From contig JAWZYV010013284.1 in the NCBI GenBank assembly GCA_038373885.1, forward strand, positions 5,001-69,000: 64,000 nucleotides of DNA, read 5' to 3'. This document shows positions 32,471 to 43,150 of this stretch, one piece after another; position 1 is the stretch's first letter, and each line of letters begins with the position of its first letter. Below the pieces are notes generated by a model. That model was not told where the DNA came from. It saw nothing but the letters and a program-made list of their open reading frames with translations, and did no database searches. The position numbers and the translations under genes are program-made. Source of the DNA: Cheiracanthium punctorium (taxonomy: Eukaryota; Arthropoda; Arachnida; Araneae; Cheiracanthiidae).

Positions 32471-32619
32471 CCCGAAAAAAATAGTGCCAGTTCAAATCGG
32501 GAAAATACATATACATAGAGCTGTGCCGGATCATTACCCATTTCAGAGGAGGGGGCTTTTTTTTTTTTAAGCTCGAAAAGGAAATTTTTAATCGAAAAGG
32601 TAAAACATATGCAGAATAG

Positions 32620-33811
32620 GGGAGCAGAAAAATTCCATTTGGGAGCAGAAAAATTCTATTTGGGAGCAGAAAAATTCCATTTGGGAGCACCTCGGGAGCA
32701 CAAAAAAATAGTTTCCGAGAGGAAAACTAAGATTCGAGATCAGAATTAACATGATTTTGGAGCATAAAATTGAAGATTAAGGAACACAATAAATGCATAC
32801 AAGAAAAGCAAAGTTTGCGAGCAAACACCATTTGCTAAAAGCAAAACACTATTTGAAAGCACTTTAGGAAAGCTCTGGAAAAAAAAGAGTGTATACAGAC
32901 TATGCTATCAGCAACTAGGTAAAAACAATACATATCAGGAGTCAGCAACCTTTCTGTGGTTAAGTCAAGTCATTTTTTTCCTACTCAAGAACCATGAGTA
33001 TGATTTGTATGCGGCTTGCGAGCCACAGGTTACCAATCCCTGTCCCTTTTGTTTTCTTTTTCAGAATCATTTAGGGAATCTTCCTCTCGAAAAAGAGAGC
33101 ACAAATAAAATGAAAACTAAATTTTAAAACAAAAGCTTCTATCTTATTCTTTGGTTCTATTACAAATCACAAGTAGTACTAAATGGAGATTTTTGAAAAC
33201 CTAAATATTATACCTCTTATACAACAACACGTAATTGGTAAGCAGTATCGAAAACAAAATAAATTTGATGGTTAGTATAATTAAATGTGTGTACTTTTAA
33301 TAGCATATGCTTTTGTATCAGTAATTTAACCTCATCTAATATTTACATATTCATCTATAATACTTTAACACAATATACAAAGCAAATGTAAACAAAAATA
33401 TTTAATGACTGTTGAGAGAAATTAAGAATTATTAAGAAGTTAAAAATTAAGATTATGAGAAATTAATAATGAGATTACAAATTAAGTATCATAAGTTATC
33501 TAGTTTTCTATTTATTCTTTTTTCTATTTTTATTAATTTCTTCTTGAGCTTTTTCATTTTCTTCTAATAGTTTTAATGTTTTTGCAAGTCTATCTTTCCC
33601 TTCCGTTAATAGAATCTGTCCACTTTCTATAACAGCCAGTGGCGGCTCGTGTCCTGCTTCAGTGGTGGGGCCCGAAAAAAATAGTGCCAGTTCAAATCGG
33701 GAAAATACATATACATAGAGCTGTGCCGGATCATTACCCATTTCAGAGGAGGGGGCTTTTTTTTTTTTAAGCTCGAAAAGGAAATTTTTAATCGAAAAGG
33801 TAAAACATATG
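32620..33811. repeat. Tandem duplication, second 1192-bp copy
   Basis: Identical to 31420-32611 by eye at a constant 1200-bp offset. No substitution was seen, so either the duplication is very young or it is an assembly duplicate of one locus. Confidence 0.95.
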
Positions 33812-34749
33812 AATCGCTTTTGTAAACAGTGTGAATACATAAAAACTTTTCGAATAACAAGTTATGAAAGGCGTATTGATTTCTCCTTTAAGTTTTAATT
33901 TAAAGACAGCAGATTTATTTTGCACCAAAAAAACATTTTCCTCCATTTTTCTTTCTCAAAAAGGTACAATATCAATTAAAAAAAAAAAAAACAATGCATG
34001 TGTACATGTTGAAAAACGAATTGGTCCATAATGTTTCATCTCCAAATAGCAAATCGTGCCCCTTCATAAACAAAAAAAGGTGCCCGTTGCGATGATTAGT
34101 ACTTGTTTGCCTATCTGGCCGGCCCTGATTGAGGTGACTAACAAAGCCCGACTGGTCCGATCCGGGGCGTGTAGAATGGCTTCGGAATGCAGCTTTCGTA
34201 CGCAGTTTGAATCTTGCTTTACTGCTAACTAGCTTTCCATACACGCTTTAAAAGATAAATGAGCGTGACAAAAATTTAACAAAGAGTCAAAATGACGTAT
34301 TCGGCGCAAACCGGCGCAAAAATCGGCTAAAAGCGCAGTTCGGCGCAATATTTGTGTTTCGGCGCACCCTTAAAGAGTCAAAATGACGTATTCGGCGCAG
34401 ACCGGCGCAAAAATCGGCTAAAAGCGCAGTTCGGCGCAAGAATTTGTGTTTTGGAGCAGCTCGGCGCAATCGGCGCAGAATTAACATCCCTGTATATTGC
34501 ATTAATCCTCTGTATTTTTATATCATGAGTAAACATGTGTAAACATGAGCAAACATGAGTAATCCTCTGTATTTTTATATCATAAGTAACATGATTTGTT
34601 TCCGTTGATCTCTATTTTATTTTTTTCTATTATTTTCTGAGGGGGGTGGAAATAGAATAAATTTCCTATTATGACCCAAAATCTGCAAAATTCTAAAATC
34701 TGCACAAGGTCTAGAACCAAGCTGTGCAGATTTTGGGTCTTCTGCTGTA

Positions 34750-35790
34750 TAACATGTTTCTCATAAAAACAGGGTCATATTTTAGTATTTTATCTTTACT
34801 TTTACGTATTTTTTGGTACCCTGGAACACACACTTGGAACAGAATTTGTTTAAAATTATCCTTTGTGTATCAGGATGTATCAATTCATTTTGAAGCAGCT
34901 GTAGGACTCCTGAGAATTGGTTCATCAAAATTAGAGATATTTGGTGTAGATTTGAATTTATTATCAGTAAGATTACAAATGGGACATAGTGAAATGTCAA
35001 CACATAGTTAGGGGGAAATTTTCATTCTGTTACGTTGAAACATATCTAAAAATGTATATGGACAAGAGACATTGGCATATCACAAAAATGTTCTGTTGAT
35101 GATTACTCTAATAAACATGCAAAAGTGTACATGCAAATAGCCTTTTAACATGAGGCACAGCAAATCACAAATGAACAGAAGTTACTCATATCCATTTGAA
35201 TAACTGTTAGTGTTATGTATAGCAGTTACATCAATTGAAATTGGTGTTTTTTCTAATGGCAGGTTCAGCAGCCTACTGTAAGCTTGATTGCTACAAGAGC
35301 CAGTGATGTTGGTCATTTCCTGGTTATGAGAGTGCACAGTAGGTAGACCAATGTTACTTGCTCTGAGTGATCTCCTAATTCTGAATCAATTTCAGATGAG
35401 ACAACTAGCATCTCGATTGGCCAACCAAGAGTTTGAAGACTGAGGACTTGGAGATAGGACAGATTTTGCATGCACCAGCTCCGTTTAGTATAGACAGCCC
35501 ACAGTAGATCAGGAGAAGTTCACCCTCTCAAACACTGGCCGAGACTGTGCTGGTTCACTTTTAGTGTTCTAATGGGGATCGAGATCAGTGTATTCATACA
35601 CTTAGTTTTGGAAAACTAAGTTGCAAGTCTCACTAAATTAATACATTTTTGAATTTTGTAATAAAAATGTTTGATTTTCAGTAACATTTTATAGTCTTAA
35701 AAAATTACAATTCTTGATTTTTTAAAAGATCAGTGAAAGGTTTAACCTACATATCATCTGGCCAGAAAACAATATTGTTGAAGCTACAGT
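34750..35790. other. Gene-free stretch
   Basis: Sequence of ordinary complexity with no repeat that I recognise. Short open frames of 70-95 codons overlap on both strands near 34724-35011 without any domain signature. Could include unannotated non-coding transcript sequence; nothing shows it. Confidence 0.35.
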
Positions 35791-36658
35791 CATAGCTACC
35801 AACCTATCTTGCTTGAAAACAGGAAAATCTGGGTAAAAAAACAAGATTTCCTAAAAAACAGGAAGATTTTTCCAGGGAAGTTTTTAAACTATACAAGCAC
35901 AAAAGAATCTGGAGTTTGCTGATTTTGTTAATTACAAGCAGCACCAGCTCCTTTTGGCCCAAGTAAAGATTTGCAGCTTTAATGACAAATTTTGCAAATG
36001 ATTTTTTTCTTTTTTAATTTACAGAAACAACCACAAGGATTCCAGAAGATTTATAATTCCTGTGAATTTATATATTTTTTCATCATTCTGAATTAATAAA
36101 ACACTTTCAAGATCATGGACCTGCATAATCGGAGGCACTTACTGGTAAAGTGCCTCCGATTGTTGTGCTTTATTAAAAATTGTGTAAATAAGCACTTGGT
36201 TCTTAACTCATGTCAAATATAGTTGAAAAGTAATTTTAAATTTTACAGCCAACTTGCTTTTCTAGTATTTTATACTTTTCTTGGTGCTTAACAAATCAGC
36301 AGATGCGTATTACGGCTGCTTGATGCTACTTGGGATATGCATATAGGTACTGCCGAATGAGCAAATGAAAAAGTGAATAGGGGAAATGGAGGGGGAAAAA
36401 ACGTACCTAGGGGGTTAGATAAGGACAGCAGTGACAGTTGAGAAAGACTGCGTTCAAAATGTAAAATTAATTGAAATCATTGCATACCTTACTTGAATTT
36501 ATTTTATTTTTTTTTTTGGGGGGGGGGGGTTGTAAATTTTAGCAGTATGCATGGATGGAAAGTAAAAAAAGGGAAAGTTTACTCTTCCTGCAGGAAGACA
36601 AAGGAAAAGTTCAAAATCAGGAAGTCTTCCTGGAAAACAGGAAGAGTTGTCAGCTATG
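35791..36658. mobile_element. TIR element with exact 6-bp TSD TACAGT
   Basis: Starts CATAGCTACCAACC and ends GAGTTGTCAGCTATG, imperfect inverted repeats related to the 14403-14583 MITE (CATAGCTGCCAACT). TACAGT flanks both ends (35785-35790 and 36659-36664). Subterminal text has repeated GGAAAAxCAGGAAG phrases on both sides. Inside is a hairpin with 14-bp perfect arms at 36127-36161. No transposase recognised. Confidence 0.75.
36127..36161. repeat. 14-bp perfect stem, 7-nt loop
   Basis: AATCGGAGGCACTT, loop ACTGGTA, AAGTGCCTCCGATT. It is GC-richer than the AT-rich neighbourhood and lies inside a non-coding transposon. The stem is shorter than a typical miRNA precursor. Confidence 0.85.
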
Positions 36659-36664
36659 TACAGT

Positions 36665-37905
36665 CTATCCACCCAAAGAAAAAAAAAAATCATGCAGTCC
36701 GTCAGTAACTTTTTCTGAAATTTGTCCTCGCTGAGAGAAAGGTTGGCCACCCATGATCTATGCCATGGCTAATGTCACTGCACCAAATTTGTCACGATCA
36801 CATTGTCACGAGTGGTCTAGGAGCAACAAAAGTTGCAAAATTCAAAATCATTTAAATTATTGGAACTCTCAATGCGTGAAATTTGATAAAGATTTAATGA
36901 ACTGTCTGAGGAATAAGCGAACAAGTGAGGAAAAGTTTTCAGTGATTATTCCTCAGCAAGCAGCACAACCAATCAATTCCATCTAACTTCACGAACAGGT
37001 GTCCACCACTGTCAGAAGAAAAAAAAAAAAACAGTATTCTTTTTCTTAATTTTAGTATCCAAAATGGTAGCACATTCACCAAAATTTAGTTAAATATTTT
37101 ACTGACATTGTAATAAAGAAGAATTGCAATAAATTAATTTTTTGATGTACTTTCATTACATTTACTTTCTCTAGCATATACAATAAAACTTCTCATACAT
37201 CATACACTCTTTGCATCTGATACTATACATTTTCTTTTCTAGCAACATTAAAGAGAATGAACAAAATTAAATATTGATTTATAGTTTTTTTTTAAATGTT
37301 TATTTTTTTTCTTTCATGTACATATTTTTAATGAATACGAAAATGTATAATTATGACTAAATGACTGCTTGGTCTCCTAGAATAGCTGTGACATGCAAAT
37401 GGACATTCCTCATGAGACTTCGACTGATAGCGGATGAAGGTGAGAAAAGGAAGAAATAAAAAAACACTTCAAGTCAAAATTCATGCTAGTACCAGCAAAA
37501 AAACAGGCTAGATTTTCATGCTATTATTTGCTATGTAATGCTAGCTAGCATCATATGCTATAATCCTAGCTTATAAAGCAATAGCATGACAAGCTATATA
37601 CAAGCATTTTATGCTTATTAGCTGTACTGTTGCCTACGTAATACTACTCAAGGCTGGGAAAAAATTATGTTTTTCAGCAATAAAACGGGTGAAAACTTAG
37701 TTCCCTAAAATGACTGCTAGGGGCACTTTTATGACCCTTCAACGTTTGTGTTTTCTGGCTGTTGACAACGATCTGGCTGTAAACAATGATGTGTTGAGTT
37801 TTCGGGACGTTTAAACATGTTTAAATATTTACCTTATTATATTTGTTACTATTTTTTACCGTACGGATACATAATTACATTGTACGCAAAAATAATTAAG
37901 TGAAA
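36665..37905. other. Gene-free stretch upstream of THAP fragment
   Basis: ACAGGTGTCCACCACTGTCAG near 36997 resembles a worn end of the CAGGGTGTCCACC family. Near 37480-37625 a phrase (TAGCATGACAAGCTATATAC) recurs in altered form at about 39142-39165, indicating another dispersed repeat. No gene recognised. Confidence 0.35.
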
Positions 37906-37974
37906 ATGGTGTACTGTTGTCTACCATATTGTAATTTTACTGATTGCTCTTTAAAAGAAAAAAATCTGGAGTGA
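37906..37974 (+). pseudogene. THAP-type zinc finger, N-terminal piece
   Basis: ATG opens MVYCCLPYCNFTDCSLKEKN then LE and a stop. THAP domains (C2CH zinc-dependent DNA-binding modules used by P-element-like transposases and host regulators) start with M-x-x-C-C-x-P-x-C, seen here as C4, C5, P7 and C9. The continuing half of the domain lies beyond an inserted repeat, at 38607-38765. As it stands the gene is cut. Confidence 0.6.
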
Positions 37975-38618
37975 CTCCACTCGACTTTCCGAACACTTAC
38001 GATTAAGATCATTACCAAGCACTTAAATAAATTTTAATCGATCAATAATTCAAACATATATACCAAATTGAAACTCAATCGAATGCACCGTTTAAACGCT
38101 TGCGCACTTTCAAGAATTTCTCCCCATATGCCATTATGCCATAACATAAAAGAAAGTTTTGTCGTAGTCCTTTAGGAGAACTATAAGTCCTATACACACC
38201 AAAATCAATACCGGTCTTGCAACGGTGGTTTATAACATATATAACCAATTTGAGCTCAATCGAATCTACTGTTTAAACGCTAGCGCTCTTTCAAGAAATT
38301 CCCCCCATAGGCCATAATGTAAAAGAAATCTTTGTCGTAGCCCTGTAGGAAAACTATAAGTCCTATACACACCAAAATCAATACCGGTCTTGCGACGCTG
38401 GTTTATGACATATATATCCAATTTGAGCTCAATCAGATGCTCCGTTCAGGAGCTATCGTGTTCACTCACATACACACACACACACACATACATACATACA
38501 TCTCGTAAAAATAGCATAAATGGATTCAGAAGCCCTCAAAACGTGTAAAAACACAAAATCTCGAATTTTTTCATGATTACAATACTTTCCTTACATGGTA
38601 CATGTTCGGAAAGTAATA
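37961..38618 (-). repeat. ACTTTCCGAACATG repeat family, copy 2
   Basis: Reverse-oriented relative of 25721-26382. It has the same ends (GACTTTCCGAACACTTACG on the left as read here; CATGTTCGGAAAGTA on the right), the same AC microsatellite (about 38469-38494) and the same internal units with TATAAGTCCTATACACACC. It separates the two halves of a THAP domain. Confidence 0.65.
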
Positions 38619-38765
38619 ATGGATCGACGGTTAGATTTCAGCGTTTTCCAAAACATCCCATTTTAAAAGATAAGTGGCGGGTTGCTGTTTCTCGCCAAGG
38701 AAATAAGGACAAGTCTCTGTGGTGTCCAAATAAATCATCTAGAATTTGCAATAAATCTAGAGGTA
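38607..38765 (+). pseudogene. THAP-type zinc finger, C-terminal piece
   Basis: Reads NNGSTVRFQRFPKHPILKDK, then WRVAVSRQGNKDKSLWCPNK and SSRICNKS. The THAP signature has FHxFPKDPxLRxxW, a basic/aromatic segment and a final C-x-x-H before F. Here F-Q-R-F-P-K-H-P and W are present and RIC fits, but the last histidine is absent and a MITE follows at once (38766). Domain spacing with the N-terminal piece is right if the 37961-38618 repeat is removed. Non-functional as sequenced. Confidence 0.6.
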
Positions 38766-38881
38766 CTTCCATATTATTATCCCAGTGGTCATTACCGCCA
38801 AACTATATTTTTGTCAAATGTTCTCCATTTATCTTGGCGAAAAATCACTCGCCTTGGCAGTCTGCCTAGCTACTAAATAAG
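38766..38881. mobile_element. Degenerate MITE, TA target duplication
   Basis: A relative of 29177-29340: CATATTATTATCCCAGTGG and TGGTCATTACCGCCAAACT on the left, CTTGGCAGTCTGCC on the right, TA at 38764-38765 and 38882-38883. It interrupts or immediately follows the THAP C-terminal piece. Confidence 0.6.
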
Positions 38882-38883
38882 TA

Positions 38884-39765
38884 CTAATCTAAAAATACGA
38901 GGAATATAAAGATAGCTCTCATGGAGTAACAAGGCAACAATGAGTTCTTATAGGACCAAAAAGCACCATCTACATTTTCGCCAGTTTTGAAAGCCGCATT
39001 TCCCGGCCTTGAGTAGTATTACGTAGACAACGGCTGTACAAGCTTCTTCCAAACCATGGGTTGGTAGGTACCTTAAACAAGCTATTATATGCTTTTTCAT
39101 GCTTCCCAGCTTAATGTGCTGTACAGCTAGCTCAAGCAGAAGTAGCATGAAAAGCTATATACCAGCAAAAAGTGCTTATTTGTTCAAGATACGTCATTAA
39201 ATAAGATAATTAATTTAAGATATATTTAGGGTAAAATCCAAGATATTTGTACAAATGCGATAAGAGACAATAATAAAATTAAATCTTTTTTAAGATGTCC
39301 CTTTCTTGTATGGATACTAAAATAGAAAAAATTTAAGGCAACTGCAAGTTACGGAAAAGTGGATTTTTTTCCCTAAGTCTGGCAAGTCCTGAAAATTTAC
39401 TAAGTTCTGAAAAATCATTTGCAGTTCTAATTTTCTTTAAGCACTCCGTAAATGAATGAAGGGAGAAAAAATGAGTCCATGACAAACATCAAATAGTCTG
39501 CTTATCTTCATTCTTTTTCTCCCGTGTAACACACTTCAATTTTGCCTGAAATCAATAAATAAAATATCTTATTACAATTTCTTTTTTACCGATGTTAAAA
39601 AACTGGAGGTACTGTGTTCATCGAGTACATATATATATATATATATATAATTAATAAGTAAAGCACTAAGTATATTACTGCAAATATGACATACCCCGCA
39701 GGTAAAAATATATAACAGCAGAGGCAGAGGGCCAAGCAGTATGATGATCAAAAAACAACGATCCA
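38884..39765. other. Gene-free stretch with (TA)n microsatellite
   Basis: An alternating TA tract of about 22 bp lies near 39628-39650. No gene recognised. Confidence 0.4.
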
Positions 39766-40017
39766 TCTATATAAATAAAGCAATGTGTAAACTGTCCGTT
39801 AGTTAGTTTGTCTGTGTCTCACATAGCTCGCAGACGGGTGATCGTAGACCTACCAAATTTTGTACAGAAATTCTCCATGACTGGTCCATGACTAGAAATT
39901 CTCCATGACTTTTTGATAAAGGCCAATACATGCAGAAGCTCTTCAGAATTATATAGGACGAAAATAATTTATTCCTTTTTGTAGGTTTTTATCATTTAAC
40001 CATCTTATTTTTGTAAC
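39766..40017 (+). mobile_element. Retroelement 5' head fragment
   Basis: CTATATAAATAAAGCAATGTG followed by GTCCGTTAGTTAGTTTGTCTG is the type of start seen in many short arthropod retroelements. The right border is unclear because a hAT MITE follows. Confidence 0.35.
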
Positions 40018-40146
40018 CAGGGGCGGCCCGACACTGTAAGCATCGCATCTGGGGGGCATCATTTCGAACACAAACTAAGTAGAGCATAAAAGGGGGCATC
40101 TTTTTTATATTAGCAGGGGGCGACACTTACCGTAGGGCCGCTGCTG
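40018..40146. mobile_element. hAT MITE with exact TSD TTTGTAAC
   Basis: Starts CAGGGGCGGCCCGACACTG and ends GTAGGGCCGCTGCTG, an imperfect inverted repeat. TTTGTAAC flanks both ends (40010-40017 and 40147-40154). 129 bp, non-coding. Confidence 0.85.
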
Positions 40147-40154
40147 TTTGTAAC

Positions 40155-41510
40155 CATCTTAATTTTAAATTCCATTCAGAATCCAAGAGATTTCAGTGCC
40201 GAGGAAGCAGGTGAGGAACAGGATTCTCTCCGAACAAGATTTATTAAGATGGCGAACCAACAGGTCGCCAGAGGCGGCTAGTATTATATATACTATGCAT
40301 GTGTGTTTTACCACATGGATGAATTTTCTTTTTTTTTTTTTTCCCCGAAAGGGGATATAGCTCAGGGGCAATCCCATATTAATTTGGTCACTTTCTAATG
40401 GAACTATCATTCCAAAAATCAAAAAAACTGTTTTTAAACCATTGCCTATAGGTTGCCAGTAACATTGTTAGAAGTAATGTCAAAAGTTCTTGAGGTAAGT
40501 TCTCAAAACCGCTCAGCTTGGCAATAGATCCTGTATTTGGCGAGAAATTGCCAAACCCCTCTATTTTACAATATGAATAATGTTACAGCTTGGATAACTG
40601 CTTCATGGTGAGATTTAATATTTCACAGTGCTAAAAATGCCAATCTGTCAAGGTCTCAGCATAACAATATTTTGCAAATTGTCTCAATGTCAACCTTAAT
40701 GGGAAAAAATTATCGATTATGTGCATGCACAAATCACCGAAGAATTAAAAGTTGCCACTGATGGCAGATATCCCTCAGCTGTCCCGGAATAAATTTCTGT
40801 TATAGTGAAGAATTTTGAAGACTGTTCTCTTTTTAATTAAAAAAAAATCATACTTGTATTAGTTCTTATGTAATTAATGTGTGACCCCCCCCACACACAC
40901 ACACTATAGCATGATCTTAGCACAAACTACAGTTTAAGTTCTAGCAACATCTGGTAAAAAGAACTGCTAGCCTCCTCTGCTAAATATGTTTTGCTCAGAG
41001 GCTATAAAGCCCAAAATATAATGTAATTATGTATAGTTACCAGATTAATCACATTTACCATAGCATATTTAATTAGTAATACCTCAAAATATAATTCTGC
41101 TGTTAATGGTGTTGGTCATGAAAAAATATCTTTTACAAAGTCTAAGGTTTTTTAGTTTACAGATGTTGTGTGTTTTTAAGTACCTACAAATACAGTAGAA
41201 GATCGATATACTGCAATTCTCCATAAATCACATTAACACTGTGGAAATAAACAGAAAATCACAATAAAGAAATACCTCTACAATCAGTTTTTTTTTTTTT
41301 TTAATTACTTTCCTAGAGAATAAATTTAGAGACATTAGATAAATCCCACAGGTAGATCTTAAAACAAACAATTATTCTCCGATGCACACATTATGCATTT
41401 ATCAACATAACACCTGGCAGCGGGGTCAGAGAGGAAGAACTGTTTACTTTAAAAGAAGGGGAAGCTCTCTCTTTCTCCCTCCTCTGCCAACAGTCATTTA
41501 TTTATTTAAT
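40155..41510. other. Gene-free stretch
   Basis: Ordinary AT-rich sequence with an AC-rich tract near 40885-40907 and a T-run near 41288-41302. No gene recognised. Confidence 0.35.
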
Positions 41511-43150
41511 AACTAGCTGAAGTACCCGTTCTTCGCACGGGAATGAATGGACTTTTTGATATTACGATTTGTGGTGATTACTATTTATTGTAATAAAGAG
41601 ATATAGCAAAATGGATATCGCTTTATATTGTGTTCAATAACCCTGCATACCGAATTTCAAGGCAATCGTTTGTACGGTGCAGAAGGTCATGCGGCGTAGC
41701 GTAATCTAGTGGCGAGTTTTAGCAAAACGGATACGGCGGAAATATTCTTCGCATTCAGATATCGATGAATACGAAATTTCAGGACAATCGGCTGGACAGC
41801 CCTGAAGTTCATGTGTTGACGCGACATCTAGTGGCAAATTATATAGGAAAATGGATAGCGCCAAACTCTTCCCAGTGTTCAAATATCTATGTATAACTAT
41901 TTTCATAGCGATCAGTTGCACAGTCAAGAAGTGATGCACTGCAGCGCGATCTAGTGGTTAATTAAAGTAATGATTTGCTACAGTGCCGTCAAGTGGCGAG
42001 TTATAGCAAAATGGATAACGCCAAAATATTCTCATTGTTCAAATAGCTATGTATACCGATTTTCATAGCGACCGTTTGAATGGTCAAGAATTTGGCCTGC
42101 TGCAGTGTCATCTAGTGGCGAGTTAAAATAATAATGCATTGCAGTGCCATCTAGTGGTGAGTAACATCAAAAGGAACACAGTTAGAATATATTCTTCGTG
42201 CTGAAATGTGTAAGTATAAGAAATTTTATGCCGGTCGGTCAAACGGTATAGAAGTTGATGCGTTGCAGCGCCATTTAGCGGCAAGTTACAGCAAAATGGA
42301 AAGAGAAAAATATTCTCCGTGTTCTAATATCCGCGTGTACCAAATTTCATCGAAATTGCTTGGACGATATTCGCATAGTAAACGGCTAAACGGAATAGAA
42401 TTCGACGTTCTGCTGCGCCACCTAGTGGCAAGTTAGAGGAAAACGGATAGCATAAAAAGCTTCTCAATGATAAAAGACTTAAGGTGCTATCACACGAGAG
42501 CTCTATGCACTGCAAAATGCACGTACAACACTTTTGTACTGCAGTTTTGCCCTTCAGTCAGGCGAAAACCATTGTGTGATAGTATTTCCCTTGACACCGG
42601 ACTGTTTTGAACAATGTTGAAAAATGTTTGGTATGAATGGCGAAATCAGCCAATCAGAGCTCTAGACACTGTCCACACCTTCATTCAAGATGGTGACCTC
42701 CTTGCCTGCAATGTGGACGGCAGAAATAGAAGCCGATTTTATTTCCGAAGTGCAAATCAAAAACCATTATAAACTTTTTTACTCAATTTACTTAAAAATG
42801 AACCTTCGAATTCCACCGTCAATGTCAATGTTTGAATGCACGGGGCACGACAGGACGAGTGATTTTAGTGATAAAAACATCGATGACGTAATAACTGTTT
42901 TGTCACAAAACGAGCGATAACGTCGCCAATTCAGCAACCCCGTACCAATCCACCAGATTGTTTTCTTGCCTTGCAATACAACCCTATACCTTGCTTTTGA
43001 CAAGAAAAATGAAAGCCGAAAGAGTTGTATGAGCATTTTGAAGGGCGAAAATGTGTCGTCTGATAACGGCTTTAGGTGAACCAAATTTCATGGTGCAACG
43101 GTGCTAGAGTTTTTCAACCTCATACACACATACCAACATTCATTTTTATA
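41511..43150 (+). mobile_element. Retroelement with ~150-bp internal units, interrupted
   Basis: Head AACTAGCTGAAGTACCCGTT then CTTCGCACGGGAAT. The body repeats a unit of about 140-160 bp, marked by GATCTAGTGGCGAGTTA-type and TTTTCATAGCGATCAGTTG phrases, at least six times between 41560 and 42450. A 590-bp Harbinger-like insertion (42482-43071) divides the last unit. The tail near 43120-43150 (CATACACACATACCAAC, CATTTTTATATA) closes it. Confidence 0.55.
42482..43071. mobile_element. Harbinger-like element, TTA target duplication
   Basis: Starts AGGTGCTATCACACGAG and ends GTCGTCTGATAACGGCT. The inverse of the right end is AGCCGTTATCAGACGAC, an imperfect 17-bp match. TTA lies outside both ends (42479-42481 and 43072-43074), the usual PIF/Harbinger target. 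If it is removed, the host repeat reads through normally (AAAAGACTTAGGTGAACC). A 76-codon open frame at 42690-42920 has no recognised domain. Confidence 0.65.

Larger units (their letters stand above)
31420..32611. repeat. Tandem duplication, first 1192-bp copy
   Basis: Compared line by line, this copy and the one at 32620-33811 appear identical over the full 1192 bp, separated by CAGAATAG. The copy starts at GGGAGCAGAAAAATTCC and stops at GGTAAAACATATG. Each contains a 107-bp hAT MITE remnant (31736-31842) and a minus-strand coding-like stretch (32308-32430). Confidence 0.95.
31348..34491. mobile_element. 3.1-kb TIR element nested in the Tigger-like element
   Basis: Begins CAGGGATGTTAACTCC and ends GAATTAACATCCCTG. 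TATATT lies outside both ends (31342-31347 and 34492-34497), read as a 6-bp target duplication. Beginning and end carry clusters of subterminal repeats: GGGAGCAGAAAAATTCCATT on the left and TTCGGCGCA with an AAAGAGTCAAAATGACGTAT pair on the right. The interior includes the perfect tandem duplication. Superfamily not determined. Confidence 0.7.
30834..34747 (+). mobile_element. Tigger/pogo-like element, interrupted
   Basis: Starts CAGTAGAAGACCCAAAATCC and ends GATTTTGGGTCTTCTGCTG, an inverted repeat of about 19 bp, with TA outside both ends (30832-30833 and 34748-34749). A remnant of a Tigger/jerky-type transposase C-terminus lies at 31063-31215 in plus orientation. Most of the length is a later TIR element (31348-34491). 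Without it the element is about 0.8 kb. Confidence 0.75.

Noticed and set aside
36127..36161. A miRNA precursor
   Set aside because: A 14-bp stem is too short for a normal precursor and it lies within a non-coding transposon.
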